A DNA stretch of 64,000 nucleotides from an uncultured Marinobacterium sp. (GCA_947501565.1 CANMWJ010000016.1:50650-114649); one strand, 5' to 3'; shown: positions 8,298 to 18,217, counted from the stretch's first letter. The notes: a model not told the origin generated them from the sequence alone. Translations and numbers: made by a program.

Positions 8298-9323
8298 ATG
8301 ACTTTCAAAAAACTGCTGGCTGGCCTGACCGCTGCAGGTGCAATGACTGTAGCAGGCAGCGCTCTGGCTGCTACCGAACTGACCGTATACACCGCATTCG
8401 AAGCGGAAGACCTGAAACGCTACGCGAAAGAGTTCAACAAACAATACCCGGATATCAAGATCAACTGGGTACGTGACTCCACCGGTATCGTGACCGCAAA
8501 ACTGCTGGCAGAGAAAGAAAACCCACAGGCTGACGTAATCTGGGGCCTGGCGGCAACCTCCCTGCTGGTGATGAAAAACGAAGGCATGCTGACTCCATAC
8601 GCACCGAAAGGCGTTGAAGCACTGTCTCCTAAATTCCGCGACAACGACAAGACCCCATCCTGGATCGGTCTGGACGCATGGATCGCCGGTATCTGCTTCA
8701 ACACCATCGAAGCGAAAAAGCACAACCTGCCTAAACCGACTTCCTGGGAAGATCTGACCAAGTCTGTTTACCAGGGTCACATCATCATGCCTAACCCGAA
8801 CTCTTCCGGCACCGGCTTCCTGGACGTAGCGTCCTGGCTGCAGATGTTCGGCGAAGAGAAAGGTTGGGACTACATGGACCGCCTGCACAACAACATCGCC
8901 CGTTACACTCACTCCGGCTCCAAGCCTTGTAAGCTGGCAGCAGCAGGTGAAGCGCCAATCGGTATCTCCTTCGCCTACAAAGGTGCCAAGCTGAAGAAGA
9001 AAGGCGCGCCTCTGGACGTAGTCTTCCCGAAAGAAGGTCTGGGTTGGGACATGGAAGCGGCAGCAATCGTGAAAGGCACCGACGACATGGCCGCGGCTAA
9101 GAAGCTGATGGACTTCGCGGCATCCCGCAAAGCGAACGAGATGTACAACGTTGGTTACGCTGTAGTGGCGATGCCGGGTGTTGCTAAGCCGGTTCAGTAC
9201 TACCCGGAAAATCCGGAAGCGATGATGATCGACAACGACTTCGCATGGTCTGCTGCAAACCGCAGCGCCATCCTGAAAGAGTGGCAGGGCCGCTACGACA
9301 GCAAGTCCGATCCTAAGAAGTAA
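8298..9323 (+). CDS. phnS: 2-aminoethylphosphonate ABC transporter substrate-binding protein
   Basis: 341 aa from the ATG at 8298 behind GAGGAG. An upstream in-frame start at 8244 would overlap the operator and disrupt the signal peptide. Residues 1-24 (MTFKKLLAGLTAAGAMTVAG...) form the signal peptide, cleaved after ALA. The mature protein is an iron/phosphonate-type binding protein (TELTVYTAFEAEDLKRY, WGLAATSLLVM, MPNPNSSGTGFLDVASW). It would capture AEP in the periplasm and pass it to the two transporter components encoded downstream. It precedes an ATPase, a fused permease, phnW and phnX, and the family resembles the second AEP transporter type described in Vibrio. A strong stem-loop after the stop probably sets its expression above that of the membrane parts. 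Confidence 0.88.
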   Translation: MTFKKLLAGLTAAGAMTVAGSALAATELTVYTAFEAEDLKRYAKEFNKQYPDIKINWVRDSTGIVTAKLLAEKENPQADVIWGLAATSLLVMKNEGMLTPYAPKGVEALSPKFRDNDKTPSWIGLDAWIAGICFNTIEAKKHNLPKPTSWEDLTKSVYQGHIIMPNPNSSGTGFLDVASWLQMFGEEKGWDYMDRLHNNIARYTHSGSKPCKLAAAGEAPIGISFAYKGAKLKKKGAPLDVVFPKEGLGWDMEAAAIVKGTDDMAAAKKLMDFAASRKANEMYNVGYAVVAMPGVAKPVQYYPENPEAMMIDNDFAWSAANRSAILKEWQGRYDSKSDPKK

Positions 9324-9340
9324 GTTCTTACTTACTCTGC

Positions 9341-9376
9341 ACGGGGCGCGGGATTACTCCCACGCCCCGTTTCCGT
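9341..9376 (+). terminator. Stem-loop between phnS and phnT (attenuating terminator)
   Basis: ACGGGGCG (9341-9348) pairs with CGCCCCGT (9363-9370), with an inner GGGA/TCCC extension, followed by a short T-rich run. Such hairpins after binding-protein genes commonly stabilise the upstream mRNA and reduce downstream expression. Confidence 0.65.
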
Positions 9377-9426
9377 TTGCTGTCTGCCTACCCAACACCC
9401 TGACGCGCGTTACAAGGAGCCATCTC

Positions 9427-10518
<1,092 letters not shown>

Positions 10519-10520
10519 TC

Positions 10521-12236
10521 ATGGCTATTGCACTCTCTCCTCCGGGTTTCCTGGTTAAAAAACGTCAGCGCCAGCTGGGTACCGACCGTGCGCTGCAGGT
10601 CCTCGGCCTGCTGATCGGCATCGCCTTTCTGGTGGTGACCACCGTACTGCCGCTGTACGCGATCCTGTCGAAAAGTGTCGAAAACAAGGCCGGCGATTTT
10701 GTCGGCCTGACTAACTATCTGGAGTACATCGACAACCCCAGCCTGATCAACTCGATCACCAACTCCCTGACCATCGCCGCACTGACCACGGTGGTGGTGA
10801 TCTCGCTGGCGCTGCTCACCGCCTACGCCCTGTCGCGCACCTGCATGCCGTTCAAGAACGTGATCCGCGTGCTGATGATGGGCCCGATCTTCGCACCGTC
10901 GCTGCTGCCGGCGATCTCGCTGGTTTACCTGTTCGGTAATCAGGGCGTGCTGAAAAGCTGGATGTTCGGTGAATCGGTCTACGGCCCGATCGGTATCGTG
11001 ATCAGCCTGTCGTTCTGGTGTTTCCCGCACGCGGTGATGATCATCATGACCGCGCTGAGCAACACCGACGCACGTCTGTACGAATCGGCCCGCGCCATGC
11101 GCACCAGCCCGATCCGCACCTTCTTTACCGTCACCCTGCCATCAATCAAATACGGCCTGATCAGTGCCGGTTTTGTGGTGTTCACCCTGACCATCACCGA
11201 CTTCGGCGCCCCCAAGGTGATCGGCGGTCAGTACAACGTACTCGCGACCGATATCTACAAGCAGGTGATCGGCCAGCAGAACTTCCAGATGGGTGCGGTG
11301 GTGTCCGTAATCCTGCTGTTCCCGGCGATCCTCGCCTTTGCCGTGGACCGCTGGGTGCAGCGCAAGCAGGTCTCCCTGCTGACCGCCCGCGCCGAACCGC
11401 TGCAGCCGAAGCCGAACAAGACCAAGGACTGGACGATGTTCGTGCTCTGCCTGCCGGTCGTCGCAACCATCATCGGTGTGCTGGGCATGGCGGTGTACGC
11501 CTCGCTGGTCACCTTCTGGCCCTACAACCTGGAGCTGAGTTTCAACAACTACCAGTTCGACCTGATGGACGGCGGTGGCTGGGAGGCGTACTACAACTCC
11601 CTCTATATGGCCGGTTACACCGCCCTGTTCGGCACCGCGATCATCTTCACCAACGCCTATCTGGTGGAGAAGGTGAAAGGCATGGAGGTACTGCGCACCA
11701 TGCTGCACCTGGGCGCGATGATCCCACTGGCGGTACCGGGTCTGGTATTGGGTCTGGCGTACATCTTCTTCTTTAACGACCCGAACAACCCGCTCAACAA
11801 CCTCTACGGCACCCTGGCGATTCTGGTGATCTGTACCATCGCGCACTACTACACCGTCTGCCACCTGACGGCGGTAACCGCGCTGAAGCAGATCGATCCG
11901 GAATTTGAAGCGGTGTCCGCTTCGCTCAAGGTGCCGTTTTACGTCACCTTCTGGCGTGTCACCCTGCCGGTCTGTATGCCGGCGCTGCTGGATATCGCCA
12001 TCTACCTGTTTGTGAACGCGCTTAACACCGTATCGGCGGTGGTGTTCCTCTACTCCAGCAACACCATGCTCGCTTCTGTGGCCGTGCTGAACATGGACGA
12101 CGCCGGTGATATCGCACCTGCCGCGGCGATGGGTGTGCTGCTGATGCTGACCTGTATCGGTGTGCGCGTGCTGCACTGGGGCCTCTCCCACCTGCTACTG
12201 AACCGTACCCAACGCTGGCGTAACACAAGGGCCTGA
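10521..12236 (+). CDS. phnU: 2-aminoethylphosphonate ABC transporter permease (two fused membrane domains)
   Basis: 571 aa inner-membrane protein with two BinB-type permease halves in one chain, as in FbpB/ThiP transporters, so no second permease gene is needed. The first half starts with a segment at about 30-50 (LQVLGLLIGIAFLVVTTVL) and holds a coupling loop near YESARAMRTSPIRTFFTVTLP. The second begins near 297 (WTMFVLCLPVVATIIGVLGM) and holds the matching loop FEAVSASLKVPFYVTFWRVTLP. About twelve transmembrane segments are expected. The gene starts two bases after phnT. A gap of roughly 180 bp with an operator-like palindrome follows before phnW, so phnWX may have their own promoter. Confidence 0.9.
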   Translation: MAIALSPPGFLVKKRQRQLGTDRALQVLGLLIGIAFLVVTTVLPLYAILSKSVENKAGDFVGLTNYLEYIDNPSLINSITNSLTIAALTTVVVISLALLTAYALSRTCMPFKNVIRVLMMGPIFAPSLLPAISLVYLFGNQGVLKSWMFGESVYGPIGIVISLSFWCFPHAVMIIMTALSNTDARLYESARAMRTSPIRTFFTVTLPSIKYGLISAGFVVFTLTITDFGAPKVIGGQYNVLATDIYKQVIGQQNFQMGAVVSVILLFPAILAFAVDRWVQRKQVSLLTARAEPLQPKPNKTKDWTMFVLCLPVVATIIGVLGMAVYASLVTFWPYNLELSFNNYQFDLMDGGGWEAYYNSLYMAGYTALFGTAIIFTNAYLVEKVKGMEVLRTMLHLGAMIPLAVPGLVLGLAYIFFFNDPNNPLNNLYGTLAILVICTIAHYYTVCHLTAVTALKQIDPEFEAVSASLKVPFYVTFWRVTLPVCMPALLDIAIYLFVNALNTVSAVVFLYSSNTMLASVAVLNMDDAGDIAPAAAMGVLLMLTCIGVRVLHWGLSHLLLNRTQRWRNTRA

Positions 12237-12301
12237 TCTGGCCCTAACGTCCTTTCCCGAAAGACCGGATGATGCTCACCCACATGATCATCATTCTGTC
12301 T

Positions 12302-12331
12302 TTGAAATCTGGTATATACCAGTTATAGAAT
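12302..12331 (+). promoter_or_regulatory. phnW promoter with embedded operator palindrome
   Basis: CTGGTATATACCAG (12309-12322) is a perfect 14-bp palindrome with the half-sites of the site at 8255-8268. It sits between TTGAAA (12302-12307) and TATAGA (12324-12329, 16-bp spacing), or TAGAAT two bases on. An operator inside the spacer suggests repression of phnWX by the same GntR protein. Confidence 0.65.
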
Positions 12332-12417
12332 AGGCAAAAATTCAGACCGTGGTGCCCGCTCCTTTTCGCAAACAGAGGCGGTCGCCCAACCAACCGGACG
12401 ACAAAAACGGAATGATC

Positions 12418-13524
12418 ATGAACGCTGAACCTTATCTGCTGACACCGGGACCGATTACGACATCCATGACCACCAAAGAAGCGATGCTGCACGACTGGGG
12501 CTCCTGGGATGCAGACTTCAACACCGTCACGGCCGATGTTCGCCAGCGTCTGCTTACGCTGGCCAACGCCGAAGGCAGCCACACCTGCGTACCCGTGCAG
12601 GGCAGCGGTTCCTTCGCTGTGGAAGCCACCTTGGGCACCCTGGTACCGCGCGACGGCAAGGTGCTGGTGCTGATGAACGGCGCCTACGGTCAGCGTATTG
12701 GCAAATCCCTGAGCTACATGGGTCGCGCCTACAGCGCGATCGATAAAGGTGACTACGCACCACCGCAGCCGGAAGAGGTTCAGGCAGCGCTGGACGCCGA
12801 CCCGGCAATCACCCACGTGGCCGTGGTGTTCTGCGAAACCAGCTCCGGCATCCTCAACCCGGTTGCTGAGATCGCCGAAGTGGTGAAAGCCGCAGGTCGT
12901 AACCTGATCATCGACGCTATGAGCGCCTTCGGTGCCCTGCCGGTGGATGCGCAGACGTTGCCGTTCGACGCTTTGATCTCGGCAGCCAACAAATGCATCG
13001 AAGGGGTACCGGGGTTTGGTTACGCGATCATTCGTGAGTCGGTGCTGGCGCAGTGCGAGGGCAACGCCCACTCTCTCAGCCTCGACCTCTACGACCAGTG
13101 GAGCTACATGGAGCGCACCGGGCAGTGGCGTTTCACTCCACCCACCCATGTGGTGGCAGCGTTCCAGCAGGCTCTGAATGAACACGACACCGAAGGCGGC
13201 TGCGAAGGCCGACTGGCACGTTACAGCCGCAACCGTGATCGCATGGTAGCGGGTCTGCGCAGCCTGGGTTTCCGCACCCTGCTGGACGACCAGTGGCTGT
13301 CTCCGATCATCACCACCTTCTTCAGCCCGGAGGACGAGAAGTTCGACTTCAAGACCTTCTACAACAAGCTGAAGGAGAAGAACTACATCATCTATCCCGG
13401 CAAGCTGACCAAAGCGGAGAGCTTCCGTATCGGCCATATCGGCCAGCTCTACGACGAACAGGTGGACGGCCTGATCGACGCGGTCGCAGCGGTGCTGGAT
13501 GAGATGCAGATCAGTCTTAAATAA
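12418..13524 (+). CDS. phnW: 2-aminoethylphosphonate--pyruvate transaminase
   Basis: 368 aa, matching the usual PhnW length. It converts AEP plus pyruvate to phosphonoacetaldehyde plus alanine, using pyridoxal phosphate, in the cytoplasm. I choose the ATG at 12418 because PhnW proteins begin like this one ([16 protein letters not shown]); the in-frame ATG at 12412 and the longer frame from 12349 add nothing conserved. The fold-type I aminotransferase pattern is intact: [10 protein letters not shown] for the phosphate, VFCETSSG, and the PLP-binding lysine K192 in [12 protein letters not shown]. phnX follows 44 bp later, so the product is handed to the next enzyme of the pathway. Confidence 0.95.
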   Translation: MNAEPYLLTPGPITTSMTTKEAMLHDWGSWDADFNTVTADVRQRLLTLANAEGSHTCVPVQGSGSFAVEATLGTLVPRDGKVLVLMNGAYGQRIGKSLSYMGRAYSAIDKGDYAPPQPEEVQAALDADPAITHVAVVFCETSSGILNPVAEIAEVVKAAGRNLIIDAMSAFGALPVDAQTLPFDALISAANKCIEGVPGFGYAIIRESVLAQCEGNAHSLSLDLYDQWSYMERTGQWRFTPPTHVVAAFQQALNEHDTEGGCEGRLARYSRNRDRMVAGLRSLGFRTLLDDQWLSPIITTFFSPEDEKFDFKTFYNKLKEKNYIIYPGKLTKAESFRIGHIGQLYDEQVDGLIDAVAAVLDEMQISLK

Positions 13525-13568
13525 ACCGAAAACACGCAATCAACATTTCACATCAGAGGACTTACAAC

Positions 13569-14399
13569 ATGACGTTCGGATACCACCGTTACTACGCGGG
13601 CCCTGTACAGGCCGTTGTATTTGACTGGGCGGGAACCACCATCGACTTCGGTTCCCTGGCACCGATCAAAGCGTTCTGCGGCCTGTTCGAAACCAACGGC
13701 GTGACCATCACCCTGGAAGAAGCACGCGCACCGATGGGGGCCGAGAAACGCGAGCACATCAAAGCGCTGCTGGAGATGCCACGCATCCGTGAAGCCTGGA
13801 CCGCAAAACACGGCGCCGAGCCAACCGAAGCGGTGATCGACCGCCTGTACAACGACTTCATCCCGGTACAGAAGCAGGCGATCGCCGAACGTACCCAGCT
13901 AATCCCGGGCGCCCGCGAAACCTTCGAATTCCTGGAAAGCCGTGGCATCAAACTGGGTGCCAACACCGGTTACAGCCAGGAGATGATCACCGATCTGGTG
14001 CAAAGCGCAGCTGAACAGGGGTACAAACCCGCCTCCACCGTCTGCGCCACTGACGTACAGCGCGCCCGTCCATTCCCGCACATGACGCTGAAAAACATCA
14101 TGGAGCTGGAAGTGGAAGCGGTGCAGTCCGTAGTAAAGGTGGACGACACCCTGACCGGTATCGAGGAAGGCCTGAACGCGGGTTGCTGGACCGTGGGTAT
14201 CGCGGTATCCGGTAACGAAGTGGGTCTGGATCTGGCCGACTGGGAAGCGCTCTCCGAAGAGGAGCAGGACGTGATGCGTGCGGCGGCGTACAAGCGTTTC
14301 CGTCAGAGCGGTGCACACTACGTGATCGACAGCGTGGCAGACCTGCCTGCGGTGATCGAGGATATCGAAGCGCGTCTGGAAGCGGGTGAGCAGCCTTAA
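13569..14399 (+). CDS. phnX: Phosphonoacetaldehyde hydrolase (phosphonatase)
   Basis: 276 aa HAD-superfamily enzyme that cleaves the C-P bond of phosphonoacetaldehyde to acetaldehyde and phosphate, completing AEP breakdown. The nucleophile is D19 in VVFDWAGTTIDFG. The Schiff-base lysine peculiar to phosphonatases is K60 in MGAEKREHI, and the HAD acid residues are in VVKVDDTLTGIEEG. Both key residues are offset by the same seven positions from the Bacillus enzyme (D12, K53), which supports the assignment. An AGAGGA site precedes the ATG. A strong terminator-like hairpin follows the stop codon and closes the AEP locus. Confidence 0.95.
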   Translation: MTFGYHRYYAGPVQAVVFDWAGTTIDFGSLAPIKAFCGLFETNGVTITLEEARAPMGAEKREHIKALLEMPRIREAWTAKHGAEPTEAVIDRLYNDFIPVQKQAIAERTQLIPGARETFEFLESRGIKLGANTGYSQEMITDLVQSAAEQGYKPASTVCATDVQRARPFPHMTLKNIMELEVEAVQSVVKVDDTLTGIEEGLNAGCWTVGIAVSGNEVGLDLADWEALSEEEQDVMRAAAYKRFRQSGAHYVIDSVADLPAVIEDIEARLEAGEQP

Positions 14400-14425
14400 A
14401 TCCTTTTAAGCTTCCTGCACTTCAA

Positions 14426-14452
14426 CCAGCCCCGGCCTGCTGCCGGGGCTGG
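14426..14452 (+). terminator. Terminator-like hairpin after phnX
   Basis: An 11-bp stem, CCAGCCCCGGC / GCCGGGGCTGG, with a 5-nt loop is followed by a T/C-rich stretch (CATTCTCTTCC), 26 bases after the phnX stop codon. Confidence 0.7.
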
Positions 14453-14545
14453 CATTCTCTTCCTGTTCCCCGCCATATCACTCCGCCTAAACACAAAGTC
14501 GCTACATTTTCGTGGCAATTTGCCTTTACGCCCCGCTCTGAGTCA

Positions 14546-14594
14546 CGCAAAATCACATGCAGTTTTGCGGTATTGCACCTTTCGGGTGCACCGC
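14546..14594 (+). promoter_or_regulatory. Candidate structured 5' leader with two competing stems
   Basis: CGCAAAA (14546-14552) can pair with TTTTGCG (14563-14569). GCGG (14567-14570) can instead pair with CCGC (14591-14594), enclosing a TGCACC/GGTGCA hairpin (14574-14590). The two pairings share bases and so exclude each other, as in attenuators or riboswitches. It lies about 40 nt before the ATG of the next gene. I do not recognise a known riboswitch class. Confidence 0.35.
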
Positions 14595-14632
14595 TGCCTC
14601 CCGAATTGATTTGACTGAAAGGAGTCAGAAAG

Positions 14633-15817
14633 ATGCAACTCGCCCCACAGAACCTGCACCGCGCCAGCCTGCTGGCCGCTTCACTGGACCGTATCGAGCA
14701 ACGTAGCGTGGGTGACCGCTCGGTCTGCTGGATCGGACAGTACGATGGGCAGGACGGCGATACCTCACAACGCATCGCTCTCTGGGCAAACCGCCCGGAA
14801 TCTCAGGGAGGAGCCATCGGCATCCATCTCGGTCAGGAGCTGCCGAGTTTTCTGGAAGACGCTCAGGCTGCTGGTGTCGAGCGCATCGTGCTCTTTCTCG
14901 ATTCCGCAGGCGTATCCATGTACGAAAGCTGGCGTGGCATGCAGTACTGCGCCGATGTCGTAAAGGCCCTGCATAAGATCAATCAGCGCAACGATATCGT
15001 CACCATCGCCGTGTTGGGTGAGGAGATTGGCTGTTACGGCGGCGCCCTGCTGATCGCCGGTGCCTGCCAGTATCAACTCGCCTCTCTGAACGGTCGTTAC
15101 GGCGTATCCGGTAGCCGCGTAATTCATCAGGTCACCGGCCAACCACACGACAGCAAACACAGCTACCCACCCTGCTACTGGGCAACCGCACGTCTGGTTA
15201 ACAGTGAACTGACCGGCCTGCTGCCGGATACGGTTGACGCACTGAAAGACCAGCTGCTCTCCCTATCGCTGGAGCAAACCACGCTGCCAAGCCTGCGCAA
15301 ACGTCTGGATTTCCTCAAGCAGAAGAGCAAAGAGGCGATGGAGTCGATCGACGACCATATCCCAGCGGCAACCGGTGTAACCATGGCGCAGAATCCAGCA
15401 CAGGATAAACCGGGTTTCGCGGGCGACACCGCCGTTGGTTGTGACGCACTGCTGGCGTTCTGCGAATACGTACTCGACGAGCTTGAAGCGGGTCGACAGC
15501 TGCCGGTACTGGCCGGTGATGCGGTACAGGAGTTCAGCCTGGCCAACGAAATCCGCGGTTTCTCCGCGTGCCTCAGCCTGACTGCAGCCCTGCTGCGCTA
15601 TGCAGCTGAACAGCAGCCATCGCTCAGGGTTGAAGTGTCCGAGGTCGGTTGCGGCGCTGCCTTTATCGCCCTGTCACTGATGGCGGACGATATCAGCATC
15701 GACGAGAGTGCGCGCATCTACTCCCTGCCACCTGCTGTGATCGAAGCCTTCACCGGTACACCACTGGAAGAGGTTGTCGAAGGGATCAACTGGCACGAGG
15801 CTGAAGCGACAGCCTGA
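14633..15817 (+). CDS. Malonate-decarboxylase-like carboxyltransferase (fused beta/gamma type, stand-alone)
   Basis: 394 aa. The first 200 residues resemble the beta subunit (MdcD) of biotin-independent malonate decarboxylase: VERIVLFLDSAGVSMYES, then VLGEEIGCYGGALLIAGACQYQLAS and GRYGVSGSRVI, the crotonase-fold oxyanion-hole region. The last 130 residues (about 265-390) resemble the gamma subunit (MdcE), including GCGAAFIALSLMADDISIDESARIYSLPP. The acyl-carrier, transferase and regulator genes of the mdc pathway are not in the window, so decarboxylation of malonate is unproven and another acyl substrate is possible. AAGGAG precedes the ATG, and a possible structured leader lies upstream. It follows the AEP locus, but its own terminator and leader suggest a separate unit. 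Confidence 0.65.
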   Translation: MQLAPQNLHRASLLAASLDRIEQRSVGDRSVCWIGQYDGQDGDTSQRIALWANRPESQGGAIGIHLGQELPSFLEDAQAAGVERIVLFLDSAGVSMYESWRGMQYCADVVKALHKINQRNDIVTIAVLGEEIGCYGGALLIAGACQYQLASLNGRYGVSGSRVIHQVTGQPHDSKHSYPPCYWATARLVNSELTGLLPDTVDALKDQLLSLSLEQTTLPSLRKRLDFLKQKSKEAMESIDDHIPAATGVTMAQNPAQDKPGFAGDTAVGCDALLAFCEYVLDELEAGRQLPVLAGDAVQEFSLANEIRGFSACLSLTAALLRYAAEQQPSLRVEVSEVGCGAAFIALSLMADDISIDESARIYSLPPAVIEAFTGTPLEEVVEGINWHEAEATA

Positions 15818-15856
15818 TCGTACCTGTCGGTATTGATACAAAACCTGCACAAAAAA

Positions 15857-15884
15857 GGGGAGCTTTGGCTCCCCTGCGTTTTTG
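15857..15884 (+). terminator. Intrinsic terminator after the malonate-decarboxylase-like gene
   Basis: GGGGAGC / GCTCCCC with a 4-nt loop is followed by TGCGTTTTTG. An A-run upstream of the stem would give a T-run on the other strand, so it could also serve the convergent gene. Confidence 0.8.
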
Positions 15885-15915
15885 TGCTCTCGTCAGATCA
15901 GATTAAATTGATAGC

Positions 15916-16392
15916 TCAGTTCATCACCCACTGGATATCGGTGATCAGCATATAGGTGTATCCCGATTCCGATTCCGTGCGGTAGGCCCCCTTGGCGTCG
16001 AGTATCCGCGCCGCAACGCAGGTCATCTCCCAACCGTCGATCTCGTCCCCCTCCCACTGTGCATTGGTCAGCGCGATAAAATTTCGCTCCTCCCCGAATC
16101 CCTTCACCCATGTCATCTGGTCCTTCACCTTGGGATTGACCGAGGGATTGGCCCAGGACCAGAGCCAGGTGTTGGACAACACCGAGACCGATCCGACAAA
16201 CTGAATTTTTGCTCGTACGATAGGTATGCCGTTGTTGGAAAACGTCAGTTCCCCCGATGCCTGGTCCCACTCGAAACACTGGTATTCCGCCAGCTTGTAG
16301 GCCCGCATCAGATCGTCCTGACGTTCGGTTAAAAAGTGACAGGCATCCGACACCGTTGAGCACCACTCCTCTTTCGCAAATGCATCTGTCAT
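15916..16392 (-). CDS. DUF6882-like protein of unknown function
   Basis: 158 aa from the ATG at 16392, which follows GGAG; a longer frame from 16446 has no better site. It is soluble, with no signal peptide or membrane segment. The central block VSVLSNTWLWSWANPSVN and the later WEMTCVAARILDAKGAYR fit what I remember of the DUF6882 family, whose role is not established. The end, YTYMLITDIQWV, looks like a closing beta strand. It stands alone between convergent and same-strand neighbours, and the context gives no functional hint. The coding assignment is good; the family name is from memory. Confidence 0.6.
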   Translation of the reverse strand: MTDAFAKEEWCSTVSDACHFLTERQDDLMRAYKLAEYQCFEWDQASGELTFSNNGIPIVRAKIQFVGSVSVLSNTWLWSWANPSVNPKVKDQMTWVKGFGEERNFIALTNAQWEGDEIDGWEMTCVAARILDAKGAYRTESESGYTYMLITDIQWVMN

Positions 16393-16558
16393 AGCAATAC
16401 TCCAGACGTTTGTGATTAAGGGATGTACAGTGTTAAGCATAGACAACCGACACAGAAGCGCGCGCTCGGTAAAAACTCCGGATTTAACCCTATGATTTAT
16501 TTGATAAATAATTCATAGCAGTCACTCAAAAACCCTGAGATCAGATCAATCCAACCGT

Positions 16559-17398
16559 TCAGGCGCTGGTTGAGATGCCCTGCCGAAATACACCGCGCTT
16601 CGCTTTCTCAGCCTCAGCTAAAATCGTTTTTTCCTTCTGTTCCGGCGCCGGTTTCTCCGCTTTATCCACAGGTTTGAGCGGATCTGGACGATCGCTTTTC
16701 TCCGCTTTCTCCTTTTCTAGCTTCTTCCGAGCGGCGTCGCTGATAGTCACTTTTTCGCCCGGTTCGGTACGTTTCTCGGGCTCCTTATCCGCTTTACCGA
16801 TCTTGGCCTGCAGCGCCGGACTGAGTTTGGCGATCACACTGGCACTGAGGGTTTTCAGTTTGGCAGTGCTGACCTTCTCCAGTTGCGCGGGTGTAAGTTT
16901 CGCCAGCTGGGATTTGTCGAGTTTATTCAGCTGTGCGCTGTTGAGTTTGCCCAGTTGCGCTTTATCCAACTTATTCAGTTGTGCCGGTGGCAGTTTATTG
17001 AGCTGCGCCTTATCGAGCTTTTTCAGCTGCTGTACGCCGAGCTTCGCCAGTTGCGCCCGGTCCAGTTTCGCCAGCTGCGCGTTGGTGAGTTTACCCAGCT
17101 GTGCTTTATCCAGTTTGTTGAGTTGTGCGGGACTGAGTTTGGCCAGCTGGCTTCTGTTGAGTTTGTTGAGTTGCTGCGTGCCCAACTTGCTGAGTTGGCT
17201 TTTATTGAGTTTGTTAAGCTGCTCTGCGCTCAACCTTGCCAGCTCGCTGCGTGAGGCTTTGTTGGGATCCGAACCCGTTTTTGCGTTTGTTTTGCCCGCC
17301 ACCACACTGCTGAGAGCGGCCCCGGTTTTAGACGCCGATGCACCAGGTTTGCCCGCAACCCTGCCCGCTTGATTCGATGTGCTGCTTCTGATTTCCAT
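16559..17398 (-). CDS. Octapeptide-repeat protein (LxKLxxxQ repeats), unknown function
   Basis: 279 aa from the ATG at 17398; a GTG at 17413 is a possible alternative. A polar Ser/Gly/Ala/Lys-rich head (about 1-50) precedes about 19 units of eight residues. The first fifteen fit LxKLxxxQ, the last four are degenerate. Units alternate between LNKLDKAQ-like and LAKLTPAQ-like forms, giving a 16-residue super-period. A Lys/Glu/Pro-rich charged tail (about 205-279) contains VTISDAARKKLEKEK, a motif like those in FlgM-type and other flagellum-linked proteins. There is no signal peptide or membrane segment. The repeats should form amphipathic helices or a solenoid with leucine on one face. I do not recognise the family, and no neighbour suggests a role. 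Confidence 0.75.
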   Translation of the reverse strand: MEIRSSTSNQAGRVAGKPGASASKTGAALSSVVAGKTNAKTGSDPNKASRSELARLSAEQLNKLNKSQLSKLGTQQLNKLNRSQLAKLSPAQLNKLDKAQLGKLTNAQLAKLDRAQLAKLGVQQLKKLDKAQLNKLPPAQLNKLDKAQLGKLNSAQLNKLDKSQLAKLTPAQLEKVSTAKLKTLSASVIAKLSPALQAKIGKADKEPEKRTEPGEKVTISDAARKKLEKEKAEKSDRPDPLKPVDKAEKPAPEQKEKTILAEAEKAKRGVFRQGISTSA

Positions 17399-17480
17399 CT
17401 GCTTAACTTCCACCTATTTGTCCTATCTGAGCAGGATGTCAGGCGGGAGGTTAAGCCGGGGTTAAGAGCCCTTAACGCGG

Positions 17481-18194
17481 TTATTCTGCTGGCAATGCAT
17501 CCAGCAGCGGCACCTTCAGGTAGGTAGAAAACTCCTCGACGAAATCCACCGCAATGCAGGCGTGCACCTTGCCCTGTTTGTCGTCGAATACCGCACGTTC
17601 GGCGATCGGGAACAACGGCTGGTGCCAAATGTTCGGATGGATCTTGATACCGAAGCTGCCGTCGCAGTAGAAAGCAACGAAGTCCTCCGGTTTCACGTCA
17701 TCCCCCGGCAGCGCCAGCAGGGCGACGAAGGCTTTACCGTCTTGCGGGAAGAAGATCTGCGAACCGTCCGGGTGGTAGTTGGCCTCGCGTACAAAGATGT
17801 GCGAGCGATCGACATTCTGGCTATCGAAGGACGCGGTCAGCGGGTCGGTAAACCAGCCGGTCACGTAGTGGCCGTCCACCGCGTGGTTGCGCGCCACCGC
17901 CATATCACCCTCCCAGGTGAAGACAAACTCCCCCTGGGTGATGCCACCTTCGTTGCCGGTGCCCGGCACCACCTCACGCCAGCCCTGTTTCGGCCAGGTA
18001 ACAATGTCGACCTCGGCTGCTGCAAAGTCGGTCTCGATCTTGCCGTAACCTGCCTGTTCAAAGGTTTCCCGGGTGGCAACCACCAGTGGGACGTCGTGGA
18101 TCCGGATGTCGTCACGGTTGATGGACACGGGGCCATCCATCGGGATGGTGGAGGTCGGTTGAGGTTGATTACTCATGGGTAGGTCATGCTCCAT
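17481..18194 (-). CDS. Ureidoglycolate-lyase-like cupin protein
   Basis: 237 aa. The C-terminal half has the AllA/ureidoglycolate-lyase pattern: IHPNIWHQPLFPIAERAVFDDKQ, then KVHACIAVDFVEEFSTYL; these enzymes release urea and glyoxylate from ureidoglycolate. It is longer than typical AllA (about 160-170 aa) because of an N-terminal extension with FVFTWEGDMAVARNHAV. No other allantoin genes are nearby, so a different substrate is possible. The start at 18194 has GGAAA eight bases upstream; 18176 is an alternative. A near-copy of the AEP-locus operator lies 24 bp upstream, which suggests co-regulation with phosphonate genes. Confidence 0.65.
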   Translation of the reverse strand: MEHDLPMSNQPQPTSTIPMDGPVSINRDDIRIHDVPLVVATRETFEQAGYGKIETDFAAAEVDIVTWPKQGWREVVPGTGNEGGITQGEFVFTWEGDMAVARNHAVDGHYVTGWFTDPLTASFDSQNVDRSHIFVREANYHPDGSQIFFPQDGKAFVALLALPGDDVKPEDFVAFYCDGSFGIKIHPNIWHQPLFPIAERAVFDDKQGKVHACIAVDFVEEFSTYLKVPLLDALPAE

Positions 18195-18217
18195 TCAGGT
18201 TTTCCGGCCTATAAATT

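Noticed and set aside
14422..14775. Minus-strand frame of 117 codons opposite the malonate-decarboxylase-like gene
   Set aside because: It covers a terminator and leader structures and lies antisense to a convincing gene.
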